Shown piece by piece: positions 1 to 8,492 of a stretch of DNA of 64,000 nucleotides. The position numbers were made by a program, and so were the translations under genes. The DNA comes from JBDTVS01 sp040007095. GTDB taxonomy: Bacteria; Acidobacteriota; Vicinamibacteria; Vicinamibacterales; CAVVIG01. The DNA lies in the NCBI GenBank assembly GCA_040007095.1, contig JBDTVS010000117.1, positions 130,935-194,934 on the forward strand, written 5' to 3'. The notes under the pieces are model-generated. The model made no database searches, had not been told where the DNA came from, and was given only the letters and a program-made list of their open reading frames with translations. Position 1 is the first letter of the stretch, and every line of letters starts with the position of its first letter.

Positions 1-2
1 AG

Positions 3-2075
3 TGGGCGCTGAACGGTCAGAATTTTCTGTGGCGCGCCCCCTACGGCGGCCGGTCGGCGCCAATTGTGATGGGGAATCGCGTCTATGTGCAGAACCCGGC
101 CGGGCGGGGGCCGGAGCTCCAGGAACGCGTCATGGCGCTCGATGCCGACAGCGGCAAGGTCGTGTGGGAGTACAAATTCAATGTCTTTCAAAGCGACGTG
201 CCTCCGCACCGGATCGCCTGGGCCTCGCCGGCGGCCGACACCGACACGGGCAATATTTATGCATTGAGCGCGGGCGCGCAGGTGATCGCCCTGAGCAGGG
301 ACGGCAAACTGCTCTGGGACCGATCGATCGGCGAAGAGTATTCGGCGTTCACCACCCACGGCGGCCGCACGATGTCACCGATCGTCGACGGCAATCTCGT
401 CATCGTCACCGCGGCGATCTCGAACTGGGGCACTGCGGCCAACCGATCGCATCGATTCGTGGCGCTCGACAAGCGGACCGGCGAGATTGTGTATCTCTCG
501 AATCCCGGCGGCCGTCCCTACGACACGGCGTACGCGGCGCCGATGATCGCGACCATCAACGGCATGCGTCTGCTCATCGCCGGGCTGGGCGACGGCGGGA
601 TTCACGCGATCAAGCCGCAGACGGGTGAAAAAGTGTGGAGCTTCGTCGCGGCGAAGCGCGCCATCAATACGGGCGTGGTCGTCAAGGGAACGTCGGTGAT
701 CGTCTCGCACGGCGACGAGAACCTCGACACCAACGAACTGGGCATGATCGCCGCCATCGACGGATCGCAGACCGGCGACATCAAGACGACGAAGTGGGCG
801 AAGAAGGGCGACCAGTTCGGCTTTTCCTCGCCGGTTATCGACGGCGCCCGCGTGTATGAAATCGAGAACGGCTCGCGGCTCAAGGCGTACGACCTCGAGA
901 CCGGCCGGGAGCTCTGGCATCAGCCGCTCGGCACCCTGCAAAAGGCACCACTCGTGCTGGCGGACGGGAAACTGTACGTCGGCACTGAAAATGGCAAGTT
1001 CTTCATCGTGCGTCCGTCCGCGGATCGCGGCGAGGTGCTAAGCGAAGTGGCGCTGCCGGTGAGCACCAACAGCGTGCAACAGGCCGAGGGCACGCCAGAG
1101 CCAATTCTGGCGGGCGCGGCGGTCTCCAGGGGCCGTGTCTTTTTCGTCTCGAGCGACGCGGTGTACGCGATCGGACCCAGAACGCCGAAAGCCGTGACCG
1201 GCAACGCCGTCGATCAACCAGCGGAGGTGGGCGAGGGGGCGCCCACCTACCTGCAGGTATCGCCCACCGAGCTGGTGCTCAAGCCCGGACAAACGGCGAA
1301 ACTGCACGCCAGGCTCTTCGACGCCAAGGGACGGTTCCTGCGCGAGGACCCCGCGGCCGTCTGGTCACTCCAAGGCCTGACCGGAACAGTGGACGCCGGG
1401 AACCTGACCGTCGCCGCCCAACCCCTGGAACAGGCCGGTCTAATCAAGGCGACGGCGGGCGGCCTGTCGGGTGAAGCCAGAGCGCGCGTAGTGCATCCGC
1501 TGCCCTGGACCGAGACGTTCGACACGTACGCCGACGCGGCCGTGCCGCCGGACTGGGTCAATGCGGTGGCGGGCAAATTCTCGGTCGTCACGCTCGACGG
1601 CCAGAAAGTACTCCAGAAGGCGCCGGACAACACGATCTTCAAGCGCGTGCGCGCGTTCATCGGTCCCGCGGACTGGTCGAATTACACGTTCGACGCCGAC
1701 GTGCGGTCGAACACCAAGCGGCGGCAGATGGCCGACATCGGCATCACCGCCCAGCGCTATTCGCTGGTCCTGTATGGCAACTCGGAAGAATTGAAGCTCG
1801 AGCCATGGACACCCGAGGTGCAGCGCACCGTCACCGTGAAGTTCCCGTGGAAAGCCGACACCTGGTACCACTTGAAGCTGCGTGTAGAGAACCTGCCGGA
1901 CGGCAAGGTCAGGGCACGCGGGAAGGCCTGGCCGACCGCCGAGGCCGAGCCCGCGCAATGGGCCATCGACAAGACGGACCCGATCGGCAACCAGAAGGGC
2001 GCGCCCGGATTCATCGCCGACGCCGAGTTCGGCGCGTATTTCGACAACCTCAAGCTGACGGCCAACCAACCATGA
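3..2075 (+). CDS. PQQ-like beta-propeller protein with C-terminal jellyroll-like domain (5' end outside window)
   Basis: The frame is open from base 3 with no start, so the gene begins upstream of the window. About 390 visible residues carry PQQ/quinoprotein-type blades with repeating phrases such as VVWEYKF, GKLLWDRS, GEKVWSF and GRELWHQPL, each followed by a strand of the type GARVYEIENG. A Big-type linker follows (PTELVLKPGQTAKLHARLF), then a roughly 180-residue domain resembling the DUF1080/LamG glycan-binding jellyroll (TFDTYADAAVPPDW, WYHLKLRVENL, FGAYFDNLKL). Such proteins are normally exported. Whether PQQ is really bound cannot be seen; many members are only structural or binding propellers. 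Its stop overlaps the next start (ATGA), so the two are translationally coupled. Confidence 0.85.
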   Translation, partial: WALNGQNFLWRAPYGGRSAPIVMGNRVYVQNPAGRGPELQERVMALDADSGKVVWEYKFNVFQSDVPPHRIAWASPAADTDTGNIYALSAGAQVIALSRDGKLLWDRSIGEEYSAFTTHGGRTMSPIVDGNLVIVTAAISNWGTAANRSHRFVALDKRTGEIVYLSNPGGRPYDTAYAAPMIATINGMRLLIAGLGDGGIHAIKPQTGEKVWSFVAAKRAINTGVVVKGTSVIVSHGDENLDTNELGMIAAIDGSQTGDIKTTKWAKKGDQFGFSSPVIDGARVYEIENGSRLKAYDLETGRELWHQPLGTLQKAPLVLADGKLYVGTENGKFFIVRPSADRGEVLSEVALPVSTNSVQQAEGTPEPILAGAAVSRGRVFFVSSDAVYAIGPRTPKAVTGNAVDQPAEVGEGAPTYLQVSPTELVLKPGQTAKLHARLFDAKGRFLREDPAAVWSLQGLTGTVDAGNLTVAAQPLEQAGLIKATAGGLSGEARARVVHPLPWTETFDTYADAAVPPDWVNAVAGKFSVVTLDGQKVLQKAPDNTIFKRVRAFIGPADWSNYTFDADVRSNTKRRQMADIGITAQRYSLVLYGNSEELKLEPWTPEVQRTVTVKFPWKADTWYHLKLRVENLPDGKVRARGKAWPTAEAEPAQWAIDKTDPIGNQKGAPGFIADAEFGAYFDNLKLTANQP

Positions 2076-3511
2076 GAAATTTCCTGTGCGCAGCGTCGCT
2101 GGTTCTGACAGCCGCCGCCTCGGCGACTCTCGTCGCGTCCGATCCCGGCAGCGGCGACTGGCCAATGTGGGGCGGTACCCCCGATCGCAACATGGTGTCG
2201 AACATGAAGGGGCTGCCGACCCAGTGGGACATCAAGACGAAGAAAAACGTGAAATGGGCCGCCGACCTCGGATCGCAAAGCTACGGCAACATCGTCGTCT
2301 CCGGCGGCGTGGTGCTGATCGGCACCAACAACGAGAACCTGCGCGATCCGAAGCAGCCGGGTGATCGCGGCGTGCTGATGGCGTTCCGCGAGTCGAACGG
2401 GGAGTTCCTCTGGCAGCACACCCACGAGAAGCTGGCGTCAGGCCGGGCCAACGACTGGCCGTATCAGGGCGTGGCCTCGTCACCGCTGGTCGAAGGCAAC
2501 CGCGTCTACTACGTCAGCAACCGCGGCGTCCTGTGGTGCGTCGACCTGAACGGCTTCCGCGACGGGAAGAACGAGGGCCCCATCACCGACGAGAAGCTGA
2601 CCGGCATGCAGGACGCCGACTTGATCTGGTCCTTCGACATGATGGAGGAGGTCGGCGCGTATCCGCACAACATGTCGAACTCGTCGCCGGTCATCCTGGG
2701 CGATCTGGTCTACGTCAGCACCTCGAACGGACAGGACGAAAGTCACGTCCACATTCCGTCGCCGAAGGCGCCGACCATCATCGCCGTGAACAAGAACACC
2801 GGCAAGCTCGTGTGGGAAGACAACTCGGTCCAGGATCGCATTCTTCACGGTCAGTGGTCGACGCCGTCAGTCGGCAAGATCGGCGGCGTGGATCAAGTGG
2901 TGAGCGCGCAGGGTGACGGCTGGGTGCGCGGATACGAGACGCTGACCGGCAAGAAGCTCTGGGAGTTCGATACCAATCCGAAGGATTCGGTGTGGCCCAA
3001 GACCCGGAACGAGACCATCGGCACACCGGTCATCTACGAAGACAAGGTCTACATCGCCAACGGTCAGGACCCGGAGCACGGCGAGGGGGTCGGCCACCTC
3101 TACGCGATCGACGCCACCAAGCGCGGCGACATCACCCAGACCGGCCGCGTATGGCAATACGACAAGATCCGGCGTTCGATCTCGACGGCGTCCATCGCCG
3201 ACGGCCTGCTGTATATCCCGGACTTCAGCGGCTTCCTGCACTGTCTCGATGCCAAGACCGGGCAGGAGTACTGGACGCACGACACGTTTGCGGCAGTCTG
3301 GGCATCGACGCTCGTGGTCGACGGCCATGTGTATCTGGGCGACGAGGATGGCGACGTCGTCGTGATGCAGGCGGGCAAGGAAAAGAAGGTGATCGCCGAG
3401 ATGAACATGGGCAGCGCCGTCTATGCGACACCGGTCCCGGCGCATGGCACCCTGTTCATGAACAACCGGAATCAGTTGTTCGCGCTCGCCAACGGCGCCG
3501 GCACGAAATGA
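2072..3511 (+). CDS. Secreted PQQ-like beta-propeller protein
   Basis: This 479-residue protein starts at the ATG that overlaps the previous stop. The N terminus is a signal peptide (MRNFLCAASLVLTAAASA). The mature part opens with DWPMWGGTPDRNM, typical of propeller proteins related to PQQ alcohol dehydrogenases, and blades follow (GEFLWQHTHEK, GKLVWEDNSV, GKKLWEFDTN, GQEYWTHDTF). There is no CxxCH heme domain and no clear catalytic Asp-Cys-Cys pattern, so an enzymatic role is not established. It is a paralog of its two neighbours, and the three were probably made by tandem duplication and co-transcribed. The substrate is unknown. Confidence 0.85.
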   Translation: MRNFLCAASLVLTAAASATLVASDPGSGDWPMWGGTPDRNMVSNMKGLPTQWDIKTKKNVKWAADLGSQSYGNIVVSGGVVLIGTNNENLRDPKQPGDRGVLMAFRESNGEFLWQHTHEKLASGRANDWPYQGVASSPLVEGNRVYYVSNRGVLWCVDLNGFRDGKNEGPITDEKLTGMQDADLIWSFDMMEEVGAYPHNMSNSSPVILGDLVYVSTSNGQDESHVHIPSPKAPTIIAVNKNTGKLVWEDNSVQDRILHGQWSTPSVGKIGGVDQVVSAQGDGWVRGYETLTGKKLWEFDTNPKDSVWPKTRNETIGTPVIYEDKVYIANGQDPEHGEGVGHLYAIDATKRGDITQTGRVWQYDKIRRSISTASIADGLLYIPDFSGFLHCLDAKTGQEYWTHDTFAAVWASTLVVDGHVYLGDEDGDVVVMQAGKEKKVIAEMNMGSAVYATPVPAHGTLFMNNRNQLFALANGAGTK

Positions 3512-4776
3512 TGGAAGACGCTTCACCACCGAGGACACCGGGCCCACCGAGTGTTGTCATTGTCAGGAGCTCAGGTCGTGTGAAGAAAACGACGTTCAAC
3601 GCAGAGTCCGCGGAGTCCGGTGAGAGAAAGCCGCCTACGTCTCTGCGTGCCTTGCGTCAAAACGTCGGGGTTCTCCGCAATCTCTTGGTGATCTCGGTGA
3701 TCTCGGTGGTTGGTAGTGTCGTCGGCGCCCAGACGCCGTCGGACAATTGGTCACAGTTCAGAGGCGGCCCGCGGCTCACCGGCATCGCGACGACCGCGCC
3801 GCCGGCTCAGCCGGCAGTGCGATGGACCTACGAGGCGGGCGAAGCGCTCGACTCCTCCCCCGCCATTGCCGACGGGACGGTGTACGTGACCACGTCGAAC
3901 GGCGACCTGGTCGCCATCGACCTCGAATCCGGCAAGCTGCGCTGGAAATACGCCAGTGGTGGTCTGATCGGCGAATCGTCGCCGGCGGTCGGCGGCGGAC
4001 TGGTGTTCTTCGGAGACCTCAGCGGCACGGTCCACGCCGTCAGCGTCGCCGACGGCACCCGGCGGTGGACCTTCAAGACCGGCGGCGAGGTGAAATCGTC
4101 GCCGACCCTTGCCGGCGATCTGCTGCTGATTGGCTCCTACGATACCCACCTGTATGCGCTCGACAGCCGCACCGGCAAAGTCCGCTGGAAGCTGCAGACC
4201 GACGGTCCGGTCCACGCCACGCCCGCCGTCCACGGCGACGTCGTGTACATCACCGGCTGCGACGAACGGCTCCGCGGATTGCGGTTATCGACCGGCGCCG
4301 TGCTCTTCACGATCATCACCGGCGCGTACACGGGTGCGTCTCCACTGGTCAGCGGCGACTGGGCGTACTTCGGCACGTTCAACTACGAAGTGCTCGGCGT
4401 GGATCTGAAGGCGAAGAAGATCGCGTGGCGGTACCGCAATCCGAATCGCGAGTTTCCGTTCTACTCCTCGGCGGCCCTGGTGGACGGACGCGTCGTCGTC
4501 GGCGGGCGCGACAAGAGCGTGCACGCCATCGTCGCTGCGACCGGGAAGCCGGCGTGGACCTTCGTGACGAAGGCACGGGTTGATTCGTCGCCGGCCGTTG
4601 CCGGCGGCCGCGTCTACATCGGATCGAGCGACGGCCATTTATACGGTCTTGATGTGAAGACCGGCGACAAGCAGTGGGACTTCGACGCCGGCGCCGGCAT
4701 CACGAGCTCGCCGGCGATCGCGGCGGGCCGGATCGTCGTCGGCACACAGGACGGACGAGTGTACTGTTTCGGGTAG
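3508..4776 (+). CDS. PQQ-like beta-propeller protein whose N terminus lies in a hairpin repeat
   Basis: The protein is 422 residues from ATG 3508, which overlaps the end of the previous gene; GTG 3580 is an alternative start. From SDNWSQFRGGPRLTG onward it is a regular PQQ-type propeller (GKLRWKYASGG, GTRRWTFKTGG, GKVRWKLQTDG, GKPAWTFVTKA, GDKQWDFDAGA), about 50 residues per blade. The first roughly 70 residues are translated from an inverted repeat of the text-like type found in several intergenic gaps here. The hydrophobic segment LLVISVISVVGSVVGAQ, which would be the signal peptide, is encoded by the right arm (3686-3710). Family and export are clear; the exact start is uncertain. Confidence 0.8.
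   Translation: MMEDASPPRTPGPPSVVIVRSSGRVKKTTFNAESAESGERKPPTSLRALRQNVGVLRNLLVISVISVVGSVVGAQTPSDNWSQFRGGPRLTGIATTAPPAQPAVRWTYEAGEALDSSPAIADGTVYVTTSNGDLVAIDLESGKLRWKYASGGLIGESSPAVGGGLVFFGDLSGTVHAVSVADGTRRWTFKTGGEVKSSPTLAGDLLLIGSYDTHLYALDSRTGKVRWKLQTDGPVHATPAVHGDVVYITGCDERLRGLRLSTGAVLFTIITGAYTGASPLVSGDWAYFGTFNYEVLGVDLKAKKIAWRYRNPNREFPFYSSAALVDGRVVVGGRDKSVHAIVAATGKPAWTFVTKARVDSSPAVAGGRVYIGSSDGHLYGLDVKTGDKQWDFDAGAGITSSPAIAAGRIVVGTQDGRVYCFG
3524..3710. repeat. Imperfect inverted repeat, GAG-GACACC type, inside a CDS N terminus
   Basis: The left arm at 3524-3551 (core ACCACCGAGGACACC) is complementary, with mismatches, to the right arm at 3686-3710 (core GGTGATCTCGGTGGT). A nested pair lies inside: 3600-3619 (CGCAGAGTCCGCGGAG) against 3640-3657 (CTCTGCGTGCCTTGCGT). 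The style matches the hairpins at 22115-22168, 27595-27659 and 38228-38318. The repeat covers codons of the third propeller gene. Confidence 0.7.
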
Positions 4777-5019
4777 CAACCGTCAGCCGCCAGACAACCC
4801 GGCGAGCCCCACCGAACACGTCGTCGAGCAATACATCCCGAGGGGGAGCCAAGCGTCGGAGCGGCGACCGCGCTGCACGACGCGCTGCACGACGCGTGCA
4901 TGATTGCGCTGTGGCCGAAACCCTGACACGACGCCCGGAAGACGGCCTAGCTGGACCGACTACGGGCACCAGCGCGCGCAGGAATGCCCAGCCCGGCGCT
5001 CTCTTGATATAGTTTGAAC
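4777..5019. other. Intergenic stretch, no gene seen
   Basis: No convincing coding frame was found in these 243 bases. A perfect 12-bp tandem duplication (CGCTGCACGACG) lies at 4871-4894. The end of the gap should hold the promoter and leader of the radical SAM gene, but no clear ribosome binding site precedes its TTG/GTG starts. Confidence 0.5.
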
Positions 5020-6363
5020 GTGACACCCAAGAGCGAGCCTGCACGTGCGGCCGTTGCCGAGCCGACGGAGGTCGGGAGTTATTTCGTCGCCACCTACCCG
5101 CCCTTCTCTGTCTGGTCGCACGGCGCGGTTGCCGCCGACGCGAAACCGGCGCTCGCTTCCCCACCCGCTCCTGACGTCCCCCTCGGCGTGTATCTGCACA
5201 TTCCGTTCTGCCGCAAGCGATGTCACTTCTGCTACTTCAGGGTGTACACCGACAAGAACGCGAGCGAGGTCAATCAGTACCTCGACGTGCTGGCGCGCGA
5301 GTTCGAGTTGTACGGCGAGCTTCCGGCGATTGCTGGCAGGCCGCTGAACTTTGTCTACTTCGGCGGCGGCACGCCGTCGTTTCTGTCGACCCAGCAACTC
5401 CAACGGCTGGTCAAGCGCCTGGGGGCAGTAGCGGCCTGGAACAAGGCCGAAGAGATTACGTTCGAGTGCGAGCCGGGCACGCTGACCGAGAGCAAGCTGG
5501 CGGTCATCCGGCGTCTGGGCGTCACCCGCCTGAGCCTTGGCGTGGAAAACTTCGACGACCGCATTCTCGAGCTGAACGGACGCGCGCATCGGTCGCCGGA
5601 AATCGTCCAAGCGTATCGACATGCGCGGGCGCTCGAGTTTGCGCAGATCAACATCGACCTGATTGCCGGCATGGTCGGCGAAACCGAGGCCAACTGGCGC
5701 GCCTGCATCGAGAAGACGCTCGAGCTCGATCCCGACAGCGTCACCATCTACCAGATGGAGCTGCCCTTCAACACCACCATCAGCAAGAACCTGCTGAAGA
5801 AAACCGATCAGTTCACCGAGCCAATCGCCAACTGGTCGACGAAGCGGCGATGGGTCGGAGAGGCGTTCGCGGTGCTGGAGGAGGCTGGGTATCACCTGCG
5901 GAGCGCCTACACCGCCGTCAAGGATCCGGCGCGCACGAAATTCATCTACACCGATCGCCTGTGGCAGGGTGCCGACATGGCGGGCCTCGGCGTCGCCTCG
6001 TTCGGCCACGTCAACGGCGTGCACATGCAGAACCTCGACACCTGGGAAACCTACAGCGAGGCCATCGAGCGGGGCGAGATTCCGTTGAGCCGGGCATACC
6101 GGCCGACCGAGCAAGAGCGTCTGATCCGCGAACTGGTGCTGCAGCTCAAGCTCGGCTCGATCCGTCCTCAGTACTTTCGCGATAAGTATCGCGTCAACAT
6201 CCTGGAGCGATTCAGCGATCAGTTCGCGTCGCTCGCGGCCGAGGGCGAGCTGATCCAGGCCGATGATGCCGGAGTGGTGCTCTCCCGGCACGGTCTGCTG
6301 CAAATCGATTCGCTGCTGCCGCGGTTTTTCCTGCCCCAGCACACGGGGATCCGCTACACCTGA
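5020..6363 (+). CDS. HemW/HemN-like radical SAM protein
   Basis: The protein is about 447 residues from GTG 5020; TTG 5014 is also in frame. It has the radical SAM signature YLHIPFCRKRCHFCYF with cysteines C64, C68 and C71 binding the 4Fe-4S cluster, the SAM-contact loop YFGGGTPSFL, and a HemN-type C-terminal domain ending near LLQIDSLLPRFF. The family includes HemW (heme chaperone), HemN (coproporphyrinogen III dehydrogenase) and paralogs of unknown substrate such as HutW-like proteins. The N terminus carries a 55-residue extension (VGSYFVATYPPFSVW) that is not standard for HemW. It is followed by a thioesterase, a CoA ligase and a halogenase-like flavoprotein rather than heme genes, so a pathway-specific role is plausible. 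The family call is firm; the function is not. Confidence 0.8.
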   Translation: MTPKSEPARAAVAEPTEVGSYFVATYPPFSVWSHGAVAADAKPALASPPAPDVPLGVYLHIPFCRKRCHFCYFRVYTDKNASEVNQYLDVLAREFELYGELPAIAGRPLNFVYFGGGTPSFLSTQQLQRLVKRLGAVAAWNKAEEITFECEPGTLTESKLAVIRRLGVTRLSLGVENFDDRILELNGRAHRSPEIVQAYRHARALEFAQINIDLIAGMVGETEANWRACIEKTLELDPDSVTIYQMELPFNTTISKNLLKKTDQFTEPIANWSTKRRWVGEAFAVLEEAGYHLRSAYTAVKDPARTKFIYTDRLWQGADMAGLGVASFGHVNGVHMQNLDTWETYSEAIERGEIPLSRAYRPTEQERLIRELVLQLKLGSIRPQYFRDKYRVNILERFSDQFASLAAEGELIQADDAGVVLSRHGLLQIDSLLPRFFLPQHTGIRYT

Positions 6364-6506
6364 GCCGTCGGCCTGAATCTGTCGACGCACGCTCCTGATA
6401 GAACCATCAGACGTCAGTGCTCATGACAAAAACGAACGCTGTTGTTTCCCGATCAAAGAACGGCTTGGTGGCGACCGCGTTGTCGACACTGTTCTAACTG
6501 ATCGCC

Positions 6507-7067
6507 ATGCCCTGCGAATACCGCTTCAGACGGCGCGTCAACTTCTACGAGACCGATGCCGCCGGGCTCGTGCACTTCAGTTGCTATTTCCGCTATATGG
6601 AGGAAGCCGAACACGCACTCTGGCGCGAGGCGGGCCTGAGCATCCACCCGCCCGGCGCCGAGATCGGATTTCCGCGCGTGTCGACGTCGTTCGAATTTCA
6701 TAGCGCGCTGCGCTTCGAGCAGGAGTTCGACGTCCACCTCCGCGTCACGGCGATGACGAAGAGGTCGATCCGCTACACGTGCGCGCTCACCGATGGGGAC
6801 ACGAAAATCGCCACCGGCACGTTGGTGATTGTGTGCGTGCGGCGCCGGGCGAACGGGGTCTTGACGGCGACCGAGATTCCACCCGAGATTGCGGCGCGCA
6901 TTCAAGTAGCACCCGACGTCTCGGGAGGTCAGGAAGCGATTCAGCCGTCGGCGCCGGCGCCGGCATCGACGGCGAGCGGGATCGAGCGGTCCCAGGACGC
7001 AGAGCCGCCTGAGGCCCTCGAAGGGCGCCCGCCGTTCGGGCACGACATCCAGGCGCCAGGCCGGTGA
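6507..7067 (+). CDS. Acyl-CoA thioesterase, hotdog fold (4-hydroxybenzoyl-CoA thioesterase type)
   Basis: The N-terminal 130 residues match the 4HBT hotdog family: VNFYETDAAGLVHFSCYFRYMEEAE has the characteristic Tyr/Asp and His spacing of the active-site helix. Members hydrolyse aryl- or acyl-CoA or acyl-ACP thioesters. The last roughly 50 residues (SAPAPASTASG...) are low-complexity and probably disordered, which is unusual for this family of about 130-150 residues. The stop overlaps the next start (GTGA), coupling it to the CoA ligase: one gene could make and the other cleave related thioesters. Confidence 0.8.
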   Translation: MPCEYRFRRRVNFYETDAAGLVHFSCYFRYMEEAEHALWREAGLSIHPPGAEIGFPRVSTSFEFHSALRFEQEFDVHLRVTAMTKRSIRYTCALTDGDTKIATGTLVIVCVRRRANGVLTATEIPPEIAARIQVAPDVSGGQEAIQPSAPAPASTASGIERSQDAEPPEALEGRPPFGHDIQAPGR

Positions 7068-8374
7068 TCGCGCCAACCAGCGTTCCCGCAGAGGAATGCG
7101 ACGATCGAGAGGCGATAGCCGCGCGCCAGAGCGATCGACTCGCACGTCTGCTGACGGCGATCGACGGCCGAAATGCGTTCTACACGAACAAACTGAGCTT
7201 GGCGGTTATTCGCGGGGCCGGTCTGCGGTGTCCGGACGATCTCGCGCAGCTGCCGGTCACGACCAAGATCGAGCTCGGCGAGGATCAGGAAGCTCATCCT
7301 CCGTGGGGCACCGCGCTCGGCGAGGCGCTCGACCGGTATACGCGGTTTACCCAGACCTCATCGACCACCGGGCATCCGTTGAAGTGGCTGGACACCAACG
7401 AGAGCTGGCAATGGATGCTCGAGTGCTGGAAGGCGGTCTATCGCGCCGCCAGGGTCGGACGCGGCGACCGGATCTTCTTCGCCTTCTCGTTCGGGCCGTT
7501 CCTGGGCTTCTGGACCGCATTCGACGCCGCCTGGCAGATCGGCGCGCATGCCATCCCCGCCGGCGGGATGTCGAGCCAGCAACGTCTGGCGATGATCGAC
7601 GCCGTCGCCCCGACGGTCGTCTGCTGCACGCCGACCTATGCGCTCCGCCTGGCCGAAGTCGATAGCGAACGAGCGGCCGGCCGACGGCCGCTGGTAGACA
7701 GCACCGTCCGCGCGGTCATCGTCGCGGGCGAGCCCGGCGGCGGCATTCCGGCCACACGCGATCGCATCGAGCGCGCCTGGGGGGCGCGCGTGTTCGATCA
7801 GCACGGGCTCACCGAAGTCGGGCCCGTCAGCTTCGAGTGCTTCGAGCAACCCGGAGCCCTGCACGTGAACGAGAACGAGTTCATCTGCGAAGTGGTCGAT
7901 CCCGGCACGCTCGAAGCGGTCGACGACGGCCATCCGGGCGAGCTCCTGCTCACGAATCTCGGCCGGACCGGCAGCCCGGTCATCCGTTATCGCACCGGCG
8001 ACGTCGTCGTCCGGCGATCGGAGCGGTGCGCGTGCGGCCGGACGTTCGCCAGGCTCGAGGGGGGCATCATCGCGCGCACCGACGACATGGTGAACATCCG
8101 CGGCGTCAACGTCTATCCCGCGGCCATCGAGTCGGTCCTTCGCGGCTTCGAAGAGGTCGTCGAGTTCCGCTCGACCGTGTCGCGCACGGGCGCCCTGCGG
8201 TCGCTGGCTCTCGAGGTGGAACTGACGACGGCCAGTGATCCGCGCTCGATCACGACCCGGATCACGCAGAGGCTTCGCGATGCACTCGACTTGACCGTGC
8301 CCATCCAGGTCGTGGCGCCCGCCACGCTGCCGCGTTTCGAAATGAAGGCCCGAAGGTTTGTAGTGGAACGATGA
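7064..8374 (+). CDS. Phenylacetate-CoA ligase-like AMP-binding enzyme (PaaK type)
   Basis: The protein is 436 residues from a GTG overlapping the previous stop. It shows the adenylation core motifs in order: TSSTTGHPLKW (phosphate-binding loop), FDQHGLTEVGPV, YRTGDVVVRR, RGVNVYPAAIE and a C-terminal FEMKARR that supplies the conserved lysine. This is the short PaaK-like branch, which activates aryl or short acyl acids to CoA thioesters through acyl-adenylates in the cytosol. The motif RCACGRTF is the Cys pair often seen in this branch. Substrate is unknown. The flanking thioesterase and flavin halogenase-like enzyme point to an aromatic acid. Confidence 0.85.
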   Translation: MIAPTSVPAEECDDREAIAARQSDRLARLLTAIDGRNAFYTNKLSLAVIRGAGLRCPDDLAQLPVTTKIELGEDQEAHPPWGTALGEALDRYTRFTQTSSTTGHPLKWLDTNESWQWMLECWKAVYRAARVGRGDRIFFAFSFGPFLGFWTAFDAAWQIGAHAIPAGGMSSQQRLAMIDAVAPTVVCCTPTYALRLAEVDSERAAGRRPLVDSTVRAVIVAGEPGGGIPATRDRIERAWGARVFDQHGLTEVGPVSFECFEQPGALHVNENEFICEVVDPGTLEAVDDGHPGELLLTNLGRTGSPVIRYRTGDVVVRRSERCACGRTFARLEGGIIARTDDMVNIRGVNVYPAAIESVLRGFEEVVEFRSTVSRTGALRSLALEVELTTASDPRSITTRITQRLRDALDLTVPIQVVAPATLPRFEMKARRFVVER

Positions 8375-8492
8375 CGCTCTCACTTCATGGGGTGATCTGG
8401 CAATGGGGTGATGGGGTGAAGTAGTGATGGCGTGATGGGCTCCATGCGACTTCTTGATCATTCGAGCGTCCAATCGGTGAGGGTATCAGGAT
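8375..8492. repeat. Short GGGGTGATGG-type direct repeats
   Basis: Four imperfect copies of a TGGGGTGATGG-like unit lie between about 8386 and 8440. The same wording recurs as an inverted pair at 46290-46400. No coding signal was found. The gap separates the ligase from the flavoprotein gene, whose start is preceded by AGGAT. Confidence 0.55.
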
